This document shows, piece by piece, positions 1 through 10,500 of a DNA stretch of 64,000 nt. Source of the DNA: Aphanomyces cochlioides (Eukaryota; Oomycota; Saprolegniomycetes; Saprolegniales; Verrucalvaceae); the NCBI GenBank assembly GCA_019828595.1, contig JAHQRK010000001.1:868001-932000 (forward strand), in the 5' to 3' direction. A program made the translations under genes and the position numbers. The notes beneath the pieces are model-generated. The model was not told the origin of the DNA. It saw nothing but the letters and a program-made list of their open reading frames with translations, and ran no database searches. Position 1 is the first letter of the stretch. Every line of letters begins with the position of its first letter.

Positions 1-145
1 GCCTTTTATGGATATGGTGAACCCCATGAGCATGGAGCTGCCCTTGGGGTCTTCTTTCAGTTAGAACTGCGTCAGTCGACTCCTTATGGGGCTGGTGAAA
101 GGCGCCGATGAGAGCGCAATGCAGTGGAGAAGATGGAATGGAAGG

Positions 146-681
146 TCATGTTGATTCACATAGACAAAGGCAAAGATGGAGATACTTAGACATGACCGAG
201 TCGAGGTGTTCCTTGGCTTGGTGCAAGTGTTCATCGATGTGTTGCTTTTGTTCGTTGAAGAAGTGGCCGACGTCTGAGTTGAACTTGGCGTCGTAGTTGC
301 CCGCTTGGGTCTTGAGTTGGTCCACTTGGTCGCCCAACTTGGCAAGTGAGACCTTGACGTCCTCCAGGTGTTGCTTGTTGGCCGCGTCGACTTGACCTGG
401 CAACTTTTCCATGTTTTCCTTGAGCTACAAGTCCACAATGAGCACACGGAACGTAGGTAGGAGGAGCTCTCACCTCATGGAGAGCGTGGTTGGTATTGTC
501 AAACGTCGTCTTGAAGAATTCTGACGCGTTTTGGTTGAAGTCGGCGTCGTGGGTGGATTTCAACTCGAAATGGAGTTGTGGGGTGGAAGCGACGTACGTT
601 GTCCAAATAGTCGGATGTCGACTTGAGCGAGGCGTTGACGGACGTCTTGAAGTTATCGAAAGCAGTTTGAGGAGCCGACAT
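146..681 (-). CDS. Small coiled-coil protein, function unknown
   Basis: A three-exon gene on the minus strand. Translation starts at the ATG ending at 681 (MSAPQTAFDN). GT-AG introns lie at 564-597 (34 bp) and 425-473 (49 bp), and the frame stays open across both joins. The product is about 145 residues, charged and helical, with repeated FxxxxxxxxN and LxxxLxxQxxQL spacing typical of an amphipathic coiled coil or apolipoprotein-like bundle. No signal peptide, membrane segment or catalytic motif is visible. The 3' end is uncertain: translation can stop at 146, or a further intron from about 163 to 70 would give ...HLDSF and a stop. I do not recognise the family. The exon structure is well supported; the function is not. 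Confidence 0.6.
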
Positions 682-799
682 GGAGGAAGCGAATTGGGAA
701 ATGGTCTCGATGCTCACTTCAACTCCGATCCAGCACAATTTTAATTTGACTTGGAGTTTGTATAGAAAGTTGAACATGGGTCAGTTTTGGCGTCTTTTT

Positions 800-2190
800 C
801 CAATGGCACGTCGACGAGATGTACTCGCTCAGTCCAATCGCGACGACAAAGTCAAGTTCGTCACGGCCAAGAGGAGAAAGGAAAGCGCATTGGTCGCTTG
901 ATAAAACGGACAGGCAACTGCGACGGAAGAGTGGGCTGTGCGCACTCGGCGCTACGATTTCATCACAGGACAACTCGCTGGAGAAGCGCGCGAAACTCTG
1001 CCGTGAAGCGGCGATTTGTTCTAGATCGTGCACATCTAGAGGATGAGCTGAGCGGAATCCTTGTCTTCTCTAGTCGACGACAGCGTCATATCAATGCATC
1101 GTTGACTAATGGATGCCCTCAGATTCTTAGACTGACTGCATCGTTCATGGTGTTTTCTTGGAGCAAGCCCCATGCGTTGCAACGGCACGGTCCGAGTGAA
1201 ACGAGACTATTTACCGAGAGGATTTCATTCAAATTGCTCCTGATCCACCCAGAGCTCATGTCGCGGCGGTATCTCGCTGTAGGTGAACTTTGCTTTGAGC
1301 GCCTTTGCCGTTGCAAACGAGCAGAGCGTCAAGGCGCTTGGTGTGCCCTAAGGACACCCGATGGAGTATGACTTGCCGCTACGTCAGGGACATAGTTTCG
1401 ATATCGTTTCATGCAGATTTAGAGGCTGAAGAGGCAAGGTCAATGGCTTCGTTGACGAGAGGATCGTTCAATGGACGGAAGAGTGCTTGGATGGATGTGA
1501 CCTTGGGATCTTTCTACGGCTAGAATGGGCGACGGCAGTAGAGTCTTTGTACTTTGAACGAATTGGAGGGAGACTGCGACGGTGGCGGCTAAAAGGAGCT
1601 GCTAAGAAGCCAACGCAGTGATTGCAGCACCTTGAGCGTCATGGAGACGTGCAATCCATGAAGAATGGCAGCTACATGCGTGGGGAACGATGGCCATTTC
1701 TGTGTCAACTTTTTCGCCAGTGTGAAGACATCAGGGTCCCAGATTCTGGTACCTCAAAGTAAGTGTTCGCGGAGCATCCAAGAAATGCTTCGACGACTAC
1801 ACATGAGTGGGCATTCGCAGACAGGAACCGATGAAGGAGCATACCCTCATTGAAGACGATTGCGTCGATAAAGCTTAGCCCGATCGAACATCGAATCTAC
1901 AATAAGGATCAGAATTCCGGGCGCGAATTAGACAATTAGTACCACCAATTTGAAGCTAAATGAAGAGCTCCCTGGCTCGACACTTGTGCGGCACGAAGAG
2001 CACACGATTTGTGCTACACAGAGCGGCTCAGTTTTCGTCATGTTCATGTGAATCTACCAGTTTCGTTGCGAGTGTGCATAGCTCGTCGGCACGCTGGACA
2101 CGCAACGAATCTACCATGCAAGCTTTGAACAATCAAGAATCCTGGATTCAGACAGCATCGAGTCCACAGACGCCTCTTCGATGATGGCAT
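800..2190 (-). pseudogene. Degraded coding sequence, probably one or more decayed genes
   Basis: No intact gene can be drawn here, but several minus-strand segments read like protein. Around 1600-1745 a segment contains DPDVFTLAKKL followed by a leucine-rich stretch ending LRWLLSS. Around 1425-1515 a segment contains KDPKVTSIQALF and LNDPLVNEAIDL, preceded by a possible acceptor. Around 735-1030 a further open stretch occurs. They lie in different frames separated by stops, and no consistent chain of GT-AG introns joins them. The leucine-rich part recalls expanded leucine-rich families of Saprolegniales, but that is only an impression. A real multi-exon gene with unusual introns remains possible. 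Confidence 0.3.
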
Positions 2191-2199
2191 GCGGCACAA

Positions 2200-2492
2200 A
2201 GTTCACTTGCGCCATGATGGCAAATGCATGATGGCAAATTCCTAAAATTCAAATTTATTCTTTTTCAATTTAATAACTTTTCTATACATTTTCTGGTATG
2301 AAAGCTTTTTATTGCCGAATTAACATTTATTCTTTTAATATTTTTAGGCTCTTTTTTGTTTCTTTTAATTTCTTTCATTGACCACAGTATTTTTTTAAAT
2401 ACTATTTTAAAAAATTGTTTTTATTCTAAATTGATTTTTTATTTATATTTCATCATTTTCATTTTCAAATATTTTGGCACTTTGGCGTGCAA
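2200..2492. other. AT-rich intergenic stretch
   Basis: Very AT-rich DNA (long runs of A and T between about 2230 and 2475) immediately upstream of the next start codon. It contains no ORF and no clear repeat unit. It most likely holds the promoter and 5' untranslated region of the following gene. Confidence 0.5.
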
Positions 2493-4836
2493 ATGCTGGC
2501 GCTGCGACGAGTCTTGCATGGATCTCTGAAATCGAACGTAGCAAGAAGAGCTGCGGGATCTACCTTCCATGTACATTTGGCAGATATCGTGCGTCCGCGA
2601 TGGAATCATACAGCGCCGATCAGCGGAGGTTACACTGGGACGTTCAGTGGCAAGACTGGAGAATGGGAACCTGACCGAACGCATTTGGAAGAAGTGATTC
2701 GTAAAGACATTCTAATGGGTGATGCCGAGCCAACGCTTCATGGTCTTATTCGTCATGATGTTGATGAAGCGCGGCGTTTGTTTCGTTCTGTGCTACAATT
2801 GCACTATCACGACGACATGGGCATGTGGAATAAATGGGGAACGATGGTAGGAAATCATTGCACAATGCTCTTTAATCTCAATTTATGCAGGAATGGAAAG
2901 ATGGCAAATACAGTTTGGCGCGGAAAATCTTTGCAAAAGCTTCCAAGATCCGCTTTGACTCAATGTTATGGCAATCCTGGGCGACAATGGAATCCGAATT
3001 GCAAAATTACATTGAAGCACGACGGCTTTTCAAAGTGATCCTCGCCACTGAGCCAGCAGACAGTATCCAAACGGCTATGGCTGGACTTGGACTCGCCCTC
3101 GTCGAGGAAAAATGTGGTCACACGGAGAAAGCTCGGTAATTTTCATGTTGGCATACTTTGATTCTGACTGTTGTCGGCCAGTCGCATGCTCAAGCAATAC
3201 CACAAGCGCTTTCCAGACGATCTACCCGTCGCTGAGGTAAATTACGAATTTTGTAGCATTTCGTCGAATCTTTTCATCTTAGGCGTATGCTCTCTTTGAA
3301 GGTCGCAATGGAAACATCGCTCTTGCTCGATATTTGTTTGCAAAAGAAGGCCAACGCACCGACACGACGCCGCAATTCTTCCATGTAAATTACTCATCTC
3401 CTTGCTTGAGTCCACTCATGAATGACGTAGGCATGGGCATATTTCGAGTACAATCTCGGCTTCTATCGTTCAGCGCTCGAAATCGTCACCAAGGGATTGA
3501 CTTACGACCCTTACGACAAGAGTTTGAACTTGCTCCTTGCTCTGACTCTTGCAAAAATGGAGGATTATGATGCCGCTCGTGAAGCTTTTCAAAGACGTAC
3601 GCAGCCATACTACCGAAGTGATGTTGAATGCATGTAGACATGTCGTTTGCCGTCGCGGATCCTCGTGCTTTCAATGCTTTTGCTCAATTTGAAGAGGAAC
3701 AAGGCAATTATGATACTGCTGCCAAGATCTACGAAGCCTACTTAAAACGTGATCCAACCAATGTCTCCAACATTACAGTAACAGTCGCACAGGGCACTTG
3801 TATTCTTATGCAGCTATGACTAGAGTCTAGCCTACCTCCAAATTAAAATTGATGGCAAAGACGGCGTTGAATTTGCGCGTCAAGTCTTTGCTGCTGGCGC
3901 CGAGTACACAAATGGCATTGCGCCTTTGATTTTTGTAAGTCATTTGTTTTTTACCGTCAATTCACGTGACTTTGTAGAACTGGGGCGTGTTTGAAGAGGG
4001 ATATGGCTCGCTTGACAAAGCTCGTCAATTACTCCTAGAGGTAGATCCTATGGTATGAATGAAGCGTGGAATCAGTCGCGACTCCTGTAGGCTACTGAAA
4101 AATCGCCATGGGCCGCAGATTACTGGTGTGCTTTAGCGCGAACGGAATCCCGTCGTGGCGATATTAAAGCAGCTCGAGTGATTCTTGACAAAGGTAACAC
4201 CTCCATTGCCCATGTCGCGATGGAATCTCTCGATTAGCTACCATGCAGTGTGACAATAAATTGTCGTTGTTGGTCGCGTTGGCAAAGCTAGAGCTCAAAA
4301 ATCGCAATTACAAACAAGCTCGTGAAGCTTGTGTCAATGCTCTCAAGATTGACAAGAAGAAAGCATCCGTGTGGAATCTTAGGTACAATCGAGCGCATGG
4401 CGAGTATATCAATCGTGACATTCAAAATTAGGGCGTTGGTTGAATTGCCGCACAATCCTGACAAGGCGAAAAACATCATCGAGAGCGCGCTCAAGGTACA
4501 CCATTTATCTCTTTCTGTTGCCACTCAACCGTTGACATTGTCTAGATCATCCCAACGCAAGACCACAACAGTTGGGCCATCTTGCTTTGCACGTACGGCC
4601 GATCCCATACTTTGTTGGGCGCTTATGAAGACGCCGCGGCTTCATTCCGCGAATCCATTCGACTGGACCCAACCAACTACCACTCGCACATGTATTTAGC
4701 TGGTTTTATGGCCACAATCGGCGAGTACAAGGAGGCAAAAGACTTCTACATGAGCGCGAGTCGGCTCTGCCCCAGGCATAAAGTGCCCATGATCGAAAAA
4801 GAGGTAGACAAAATGAGTGCTTTGATAGAATCGTAA
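2493..4836 (+). CDS. HAT/TPR repeat protein (HCF107/MBB1-like), probably mitochondrial RNA processing
   Basis: A multi-exon gene starting at ATG 2493 (MLALRRVLHG) and ending at 4836. The first intron is 2847-2890, and further short introns follow near 3140, 3240, 3390, 3600, 3780, 3940, 4055, 4195, 4385 and 4500. The product is built of helical repeats: units such as WNKWGTMEWKDGKYSLARKIF and AFNAFAQFEEEQGNYDTAAK show the W/A..E...G....A..I/L spacing of HAT and TPR repeats, and the last repeats are plain TPR (SFRESIRLDPTNYHSHMYLA). The N-terminus (LRRVLHGSLKSNVARRAAG) is Arg/Ser-rich without acidic residues, as in a mitochondrial targeting peptide. Related HAT proteins bind and stabilise organellar RNA; that role is inferred here. 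The exact exon edges in the middle are approximate. Confidence 0.72.
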
Positions 4837-4923
4837 TATGATTGGCTAATTTTAAAGTAATTTTGTCCAATGAGAATCGAGCAGCGCTATCCAATCATCA
4901 TAATAATTCAAAGTTGAAGCGCC
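4837..4923 (+). promoter_or_regulatory. CCAAT-box cluster upstream of the helicase gene
   Basis: This 87-bp gap between two same-strand genes holds ATTGG at 4841-4845 and CCAAT at 4867-4871 and 4891-4895. CCAAT boxes are bound by NF-Y in eukaryotes. The same AGCCAATCA or TGATTGGCT element, often as an inverted pair, recurs in other gaps of this window. Regulatory function is inferred. Confidence 0.35.
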
Positions 4924-7428
4924 ATGGCGAGCGACAAGAAGACGACCAAGCAAGGCGGGTTCCAGTCGCTGGGCTTGAGCCCTCCGATCTTTAAAGCCGT
5001 CATGGCTATGGGATATAAAGTTCCGACGCCGATTCAGCGCAAGTCGCTGCCGCATGTACTTTCTGGCAAAGATGTGGTAGCCATGGCGCGAACAGGGTCC
5101 GGGAAAACCGCAGCTTTCTTGATTCCCATGCTGGAAAAATTGAAAGAACACAGCAAGAAAGTTGGTGTGCGAGCGCTAGTGCTGTCACCGACGCGTGAAT
5201 TGGCCGTGCAGACGATCAAGTTTGCGAAATCGTTGGCCAAGTACACGGATATCAAGTGCGGATTGATTGTTGGTGGTGACTCGATGGAGCAGCAGTTTGA
5301 ATTGATCGCGTCCAACCCAGACGTGCTCGTTGCAACTCCAGGTCGTCTCATGCACTTGCTCCAGGAAATTCCAGAGTTCAATCTCCAAGCGATTGAATAT
5401 GTGTGTTTCGACGAAGCCGATCGCATTTTCGAAATGGGTTTTGCAGAACAATTGCATGAAATCTTGAGCAACATGCCCGCGTCGCGCCAAACTTTGCTCT
5501 TTTCCGCCACGTTGCCCAAAGCGCTCGTTCAATTTGCCCGAGCCGGTCTCAACGAGCCTGAACTCATTCGGTTGGATGTCGAGAGCCAAATTTCGGATCA
5601 GCTCAAGGTCAGTTTCTTCACCATGCGCACTGAAGACAAGAACGCCGCCCTCATCTACCTCTTGCGCGACATTATTCCCTCGACGGACCAGACGATCGTT
5701 TTCGCCGCCACACGTCACCACGTTGAGTTCTTGTCCGAATTGCTCAAGTCTGTTCATCTCGATTCGTCGTGCGTATATGGTGACATGGACCAAACCAGTC
5801 GTAAGATCAACATTGGCAAATTCCGCGCCAAAAAGACGCCAATCTTGATCGTGACGGACGTTGCAGCTCGTGGTATTGATATTCCGCTCCTCAACAACGT
5901 GATCAACTACTCGTTCCCTGCCACGCCCAAGCTGTTTGTCCATCGTGTCGGTCGTGCTGCGCGTGCTGGTCGGTCTGGTATGGCTTTCAACTTTGTCGAT
6001 CCTGATGAAATGCCCTTCATGGTCGATTTGCATTTGTACTTGGGACGCCGCCTCGAAGACTCGTCGCCCGTGGACGTCCCTGGCTATACATTGGAGACGA
6101 TGACGGTCGACCAAGTCCACTATGGTTCATTGCCGCAAAGCATTTTGGACACGGAGAACGAGTGCTTGAGAGAAACTCTGACGCGCCATTCGGTCATTGC
6201 GCCGCTCGTTCAAGTGTGTGTGAATGCCTACAAGATGTACTGTCGATCGCGTGCCGAACCATCTAAGCAATCGATTAAACGAGCGAAAGAAATCCCGATG
6301 AAGAAAGTGCATCCGCTCTTTGTAGACTCGCTCGATGAATCCCAAATGGGCAAGGAGGCGTACTTGGATCAGCTCAAGGAATTCCGCCCCCAAGCGACGA
6401 TCTTTGAAGTGGCTGTCGGCACGCATTCGCTTAAGAAGACGTCGCCTGGCGTGGTCATGATGAAAACGAAACGCAAGCTGCATAACGCCATCATTGACAA
6501 GAACCTAAAGACGGCCGCGCTGTCAAAAACAACGATAGAACCTGAAAATGTGACTGAAGAATTGAACCAAGATGAAGTCGAGGAATTCCGTGCCAAGATG
6601 AAGGAGCAGCAAGACGCTATCGACGAAGCTGGAGAAGCCACCTCCGCCGCTGCTGCGCCAATTACAGGCCAGAAGCGTCATTTATCCGCTGCTGAGCGTC
6701 GCAAAGTGAAAAAGTTGAAGTCGAAGGGAGCCGAAGTTGATATTGATGCCTTGCTGAAAGAAAAGGAAGCCGTCAAAGTCGCCACTGCAGCGGTGGAAGG
6801 CGACGAAGAGAAGAAGGATTCATTCAAGGACGAGGAAAATTACATTGCGTACATGAAGGAACAAGACATGGCCAAGGAAGAAGCCCTCGGACGTGGTGGA
6901 GAAGGCGGCCGTGGCAATGCGTTTGCACAAGCTCGATTGGAAGACGCCATGTTGGATGTGAATCCTGATGAAGCTGTCGCCTTGAACAACAAGCGACGAT
7001 TGTTGCATTGGGATGTGCGCAAGAAGAAATTCATCAAGACGACTGTCGGCGACTTGAAAAATGGTACGCTCAAACGGCGAAATGAAAGCGGCGCTCCTGT
7101 CAAGAAGCAAAAGATCGGTGAAACATACAAGAAGTGGCAACAGAAACAACACAAGCGAGCCAATATCACAGGCGCGGATGAAGGTGACGATGCACCGAAG
7201 TTGGATTACCGTAATGGCCGACCTGCTCCCACCCAACGCATCAACAAATACGCCAAGAGCGAACTGCGCGAAGAAAATGCGATCCGAAAAGAAGAGCGAC
7301 GAAAGGCGAGGTCGAGCGGCGACAAGTCCAAGCTTGTCAAAAAGCCAAAGACAAAACGAGGCAAAGGCAACATCAAAGGAAAGACACATGGCGCACCTAC
7401 AAAGAGCAAAATGTTCATCCGTCGTTAA
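4924..7428 (+). CDS. DBP10: DEAD-box RNA helicase, DBP10/DDX54 type
   Basis: An intronless gene of 834 codons. All DEAD-box motifs are present: Q motif (GFQSLGLS...TPIQRK, residues 12-40), Walker A (ARTGSGKT, 55-62), PTRELA (89-94), TPGR (138-141), DEAD (163-166), SAT (194-196), TDVAARGIDIP near 310 and HRVGRAARAGR at about 340-350. The long lysine-rich C-terminal part contains the DBP10-type C-terminal domain at about residues 630-710 (SFKDEENYIAYM, ...LHWDVRKKKF), which separates DBP10/DDX54 from other DEAD-box proteins. The tail is basic and nucleolar-like (KPKTKRGKGN). In yeast and animals this helicase acts in the nucleolus in assembly of the large ribosomal subunit. The length fits the family (DDX54 about 880 aa). 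Confidence 0.95.
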   Translation: MASDKKTTKQGGFQSLGLSPPIFKAVMAMGYKVPTPIQRKSLPHVLSGKDVVAMARTGSGKTAAFLIPMLEKLKEHSKKVGVRALVLSPTRELAVQTIKFAKSLAKYTDIKCGLIVGGDSMEQQFELIASNPDVLVATPGRLMHLLQEIPEFNLQAIEYVCFDEADRIFEMGFAEQLHEILSNMPASRQTLLFSATLPKALVQFARAGLNEPELIRLDVESQISDQLKVSFFTMRTEDKNAALIYLLRDIIPSTDQTIVFAATRHHVEFLSELLKSVHLDSSCVYGDMDQTSRKINIGKFRAKKTPILIVTDVAARGIDIPLLNNVINYSFPATPKLFVHRVGRAARAGRSGMAFNFVDPDEMPFMVDLHLYLGRRLEDSSPVDVPGYTLETMTVDQVHYGSLPQSILDTENECLRETLTRHSVIAPLVQVCVNAYKMYCRSRAEPSKQSIKRAKEIPMKKVHPLFVDSLDESQMGKEAYLDQLKEFRPQATIFEVAVGTHSLKKTSPGVVMMKTKRKLHNAIIDKNLKTAALSKTTIEPENVTEELNQDEVEEFRAKMKEQQDAIDEAGEATSAAAAPITGQKRHLSAAERRKVKKLKSKGAEVDIDALLKEKEAVKVATAAVEGDEEKKDSFKDEENYIAYMKEQDMAKEEALGRGGEGGRGNAFAQARLEDAMLDVNPDEAVALNNKRRLLHWDVRKKKFIKTTVGDLKNGTLKRRNESGAPVKKQKIGETYKKWQQKQHKRANITGADEGDDAPKLDYRNGRPAPTQRINKYAKSELREENAIRKEERRKARSSGDKSKLVKKPKTKRGKGNIKGKTHGAPTKSKMFIRR

Positions 7429-7578
7429 TAATAGAATGTCATATCCTCATCGTGGCTTGATAGAATCGCCGTGGAAATTATTGATCGCTTTTCCATGAAC
7501 CACATGGTTGATGTCGAGCAAAGTAGAACACTGAAGTAAGAGGATGTAAGTAATAAATATTCTGAATTGTGAGTATAA

Positions 7579-10500
7579 TCATAAGAAAGGCATCCATCCG
7601 ATGTACATTTGGGCCAAGTTTTCATCCGAGGTGGCTTCTGCGATCAAGCGGTCGACTTGGCCTTTCACACTGAGAGGTAGTGTCTCGTGCTGTTGCTTCT
7701 TACCCAAATTCCACACACCTCGCAAGCGATCGTCAATAATTTTCAACATCGTCTTGGCTTCACTATTGACTTGTTCGTTCGTATTTGGTTTGACCGCGGT
7801 GGAATTCATGACCTGTTTATTCTTGCTACGACCCCACTCGACCAAGGGATCGTGCACAAATGATTCCAAGACACTTCGAAGCGTCTCGCGGTTCGCACGA
7901 AGCAAAGTCAATGTTACTTCACTCGTATGTCGATAAACTCCTTCCACTCCACTCAAACCAAAAGCATCGACCATATTTGGAGTCAAGCGAAATGGTACGA
8001 TTTCAGGTCGAGCTAACTTGAGGCCTTTATCGAAGAGGCAGTCAAAATCGACATGCACGCATTCGCCAGTCGTGCAGTCAATGAGAATATTTTCACCGTG
8101 ACGATCACCCAAACCAACGATGTGCCCCACCATCGACCACACAGCAGCTGACCGAACAAACACATCTCTAAAGCGCAGTGAGCACTAAGTCTTCGAATTT
8201 TCTTACCTGGCTTCATACCAAGCCGTTGGATCACTGAAATTGTTCAAAAACCATTGATGAAACCTCGGCGTGAAAGCTGGATGCGTCAAAATCTTGCTTT
8301 TATAGTACGCTGTCATCTTCGGAACATCATGAGCGTATTGCTTTTGCATGTTGAGAAAGGCATCCTTGAATTCTGTTGTCAAACGCACAGGTTGCAAAAA
8401 GCCCTGCTCTGTCTTGTAAATTTGAGAAATCAAGTGGCGCATCGCTCTTGTATTGGGAACCCACTCCATCAAACCACTTTCTTCATTCAAGCAAATGACA
8501 GCATACGTCCGTAGGCGTAGTTTTCTCTTCCGGCCATCAGTTTCGCGTTGAAGTAACTTATTCATAAGTGCATTGAATTCCATCATTCTTGCATCCTTTC
8601 TCAAGTCACCGTGCTTTTCACGTTTGCACAAAAATGCATAAGTTCTTCCGTCTGTTCCCTGAACTTGAATTCTTTTAGGTTTCTCCTTTGTCAACATAAC
8701 ATCGGCTTTATCACTGAAAGACTTGATGTAAACGTCATTATCAGGATCTCGGCGATTAATCATGTTTTGAATGGGGAGTAAGACTTTAGCACGAACGCGC
8801 GAGAGACGAATTGGCATCTTTTTCTGATTGCCAGGGTCAAACTCAGCGAGTTTGATCAGTTCTTCGACTAGGCGCATTCCCTCAGTCAAGACATTAGCCA
8901 TTTCAACTTGATTTGAGCTACTGAGCTGTTTTTGGGCAACTTTGAGAATCTCAATTGCACGAGTCTTGCGCTGAGTGTTTAGAGACTGGGCTAAGCCCAA
9001 TATATACCACATCGCTCGTTGAGGATAGGTTATCAACACCTTCACCATAATGGCTTTCACACCTTCTACTACTGTAGCATTTGGGTGACAAATTCGAGAG
9101 GTAACTTGTGGAAAACAGACGAGCCACATACTCTCAGGTAGCGAATGCAATGCGTCCAAAATAATCTTTGAAATTTGTTGCATCAAACGATCACTGTCTT
9201 GGTCGATTTCTAAACGGTAGGTGCGCTTGGGGCTGGACTGCAAAATCTCGCCGAACTCGTACCAGAGCGTCAACAGACGAGGAAGAGATTGGAATAAATA
9301 TTTGTCACTGCCCTTCAATGATAACACATAATTTTGCAGCACATGAGGAAGATATGCGTAAGGGTCTCCACTTCCTTCTTCATTTTCTCTTCGATCATTT
9401 TCCAGCAAGACTTCGTAGTATTTTGCCATGCAAAAATAACCTTTTGCATAGTTCTTATCAAACTCAATCACAGATTTGTATCGCTCAATAACATGTTGTC
9501 CTTGTTTTTGACTGGATTGTTGCATGTAATTCGTTGCTAACAGAAGCGTCTTTGCGTGGAAATGGTTATCAGTTAGTTTCTTCTTCAACAGCGATATATC
9601 CACAGGTATTGGTTCTAGAACGTGCAAGGCTTCGTAAATTTTGCCACGCTCAACCATTAATTTTGCTTGTTCAATAATGGCATTTCGATTCCCCAGGGCT
9701 TGAGCATGCATTACAGCACTTTCAGCAGTTCGAAGTAGTCCTTCCTTTCGTGCCATTTTAGCATATTGCAACCAATTTTCAGAGAGAAGTCCACGGTCAA
9801 GCTGCAATTCTTCTATCATGACTCGTCGAAGTGCTAGTATGGGTTCTTGATATTTGAGAGCTGGGGCCATAGTTGCATTTCGACGATTCCATGGACATTG
9901 TAAATTCCACGCCTCAGCTTTATTTATGGATTGTAGCACACAAAACCCTTGTTCAAGCTCGTGCAAAAAGTGCAGCTGATGGAGCAAAGGATAGACTCTT
10001 TGATATGATTCTTGAGATGCTGCTGCCAAAGGACCAATTATGGCCAAACGTGCTTCTTTCAACTGCACTTGCATTTGGTCGTTGTCTTGGTGGAAGCAAA
10101 GAATTGCTCTCGCAAACTTCATGCCCATCATGTTCTCATTGTCCATCTTAACCTTCATTGCATCTGTAGTCAATTCTGCTAGTAAATCCCATCGAGAGAG
10201 CCGCCAGGCACATTCTAATGCACAAGGATAAACTGCTGGAATCACTTCTGGGTACTGATTGACAATTCCTCTGACATGCTGCAACGCACCCTCCAATCTC
10301 CCCAATTGGATCATACATTGGATAACACCTGAATACAAAAGGCTGCGTATTTCAACTTCGACATCGGATCCATGAATATGGTGGATAGCTTGCTCGTAGC
10401 ACGCCAAAGCGTCTTCCCATCGTGCTAAATGCTCGTGTTCAGCAATCAAATTCATTAATTCTTGAAATGAGCCGGTAGGTTGGGGATGTAACCACCGTCT

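Noticed and set aside
787..1371. 194-codon plus-strand ORF
   Set aside because: It starts without a supporting context, is dominated by Arg, Ser and His with no domain pattern, and lies antisense to segments that look more like real protein.
5185..6120. 311-codon minus-strand ORF inside DBP10
   Set aside because: It is antisense to the helicase core; its Arg/His/Leu-rich composition is the complement of the conserved motifs.
6820..7389. 189-codon minus-strand ORF at the end of DBP10
   Set aside because: Its Phe/Leu richness mirrors the Lys/Glu-rich tail of the helicase, so it is a shadow frame.
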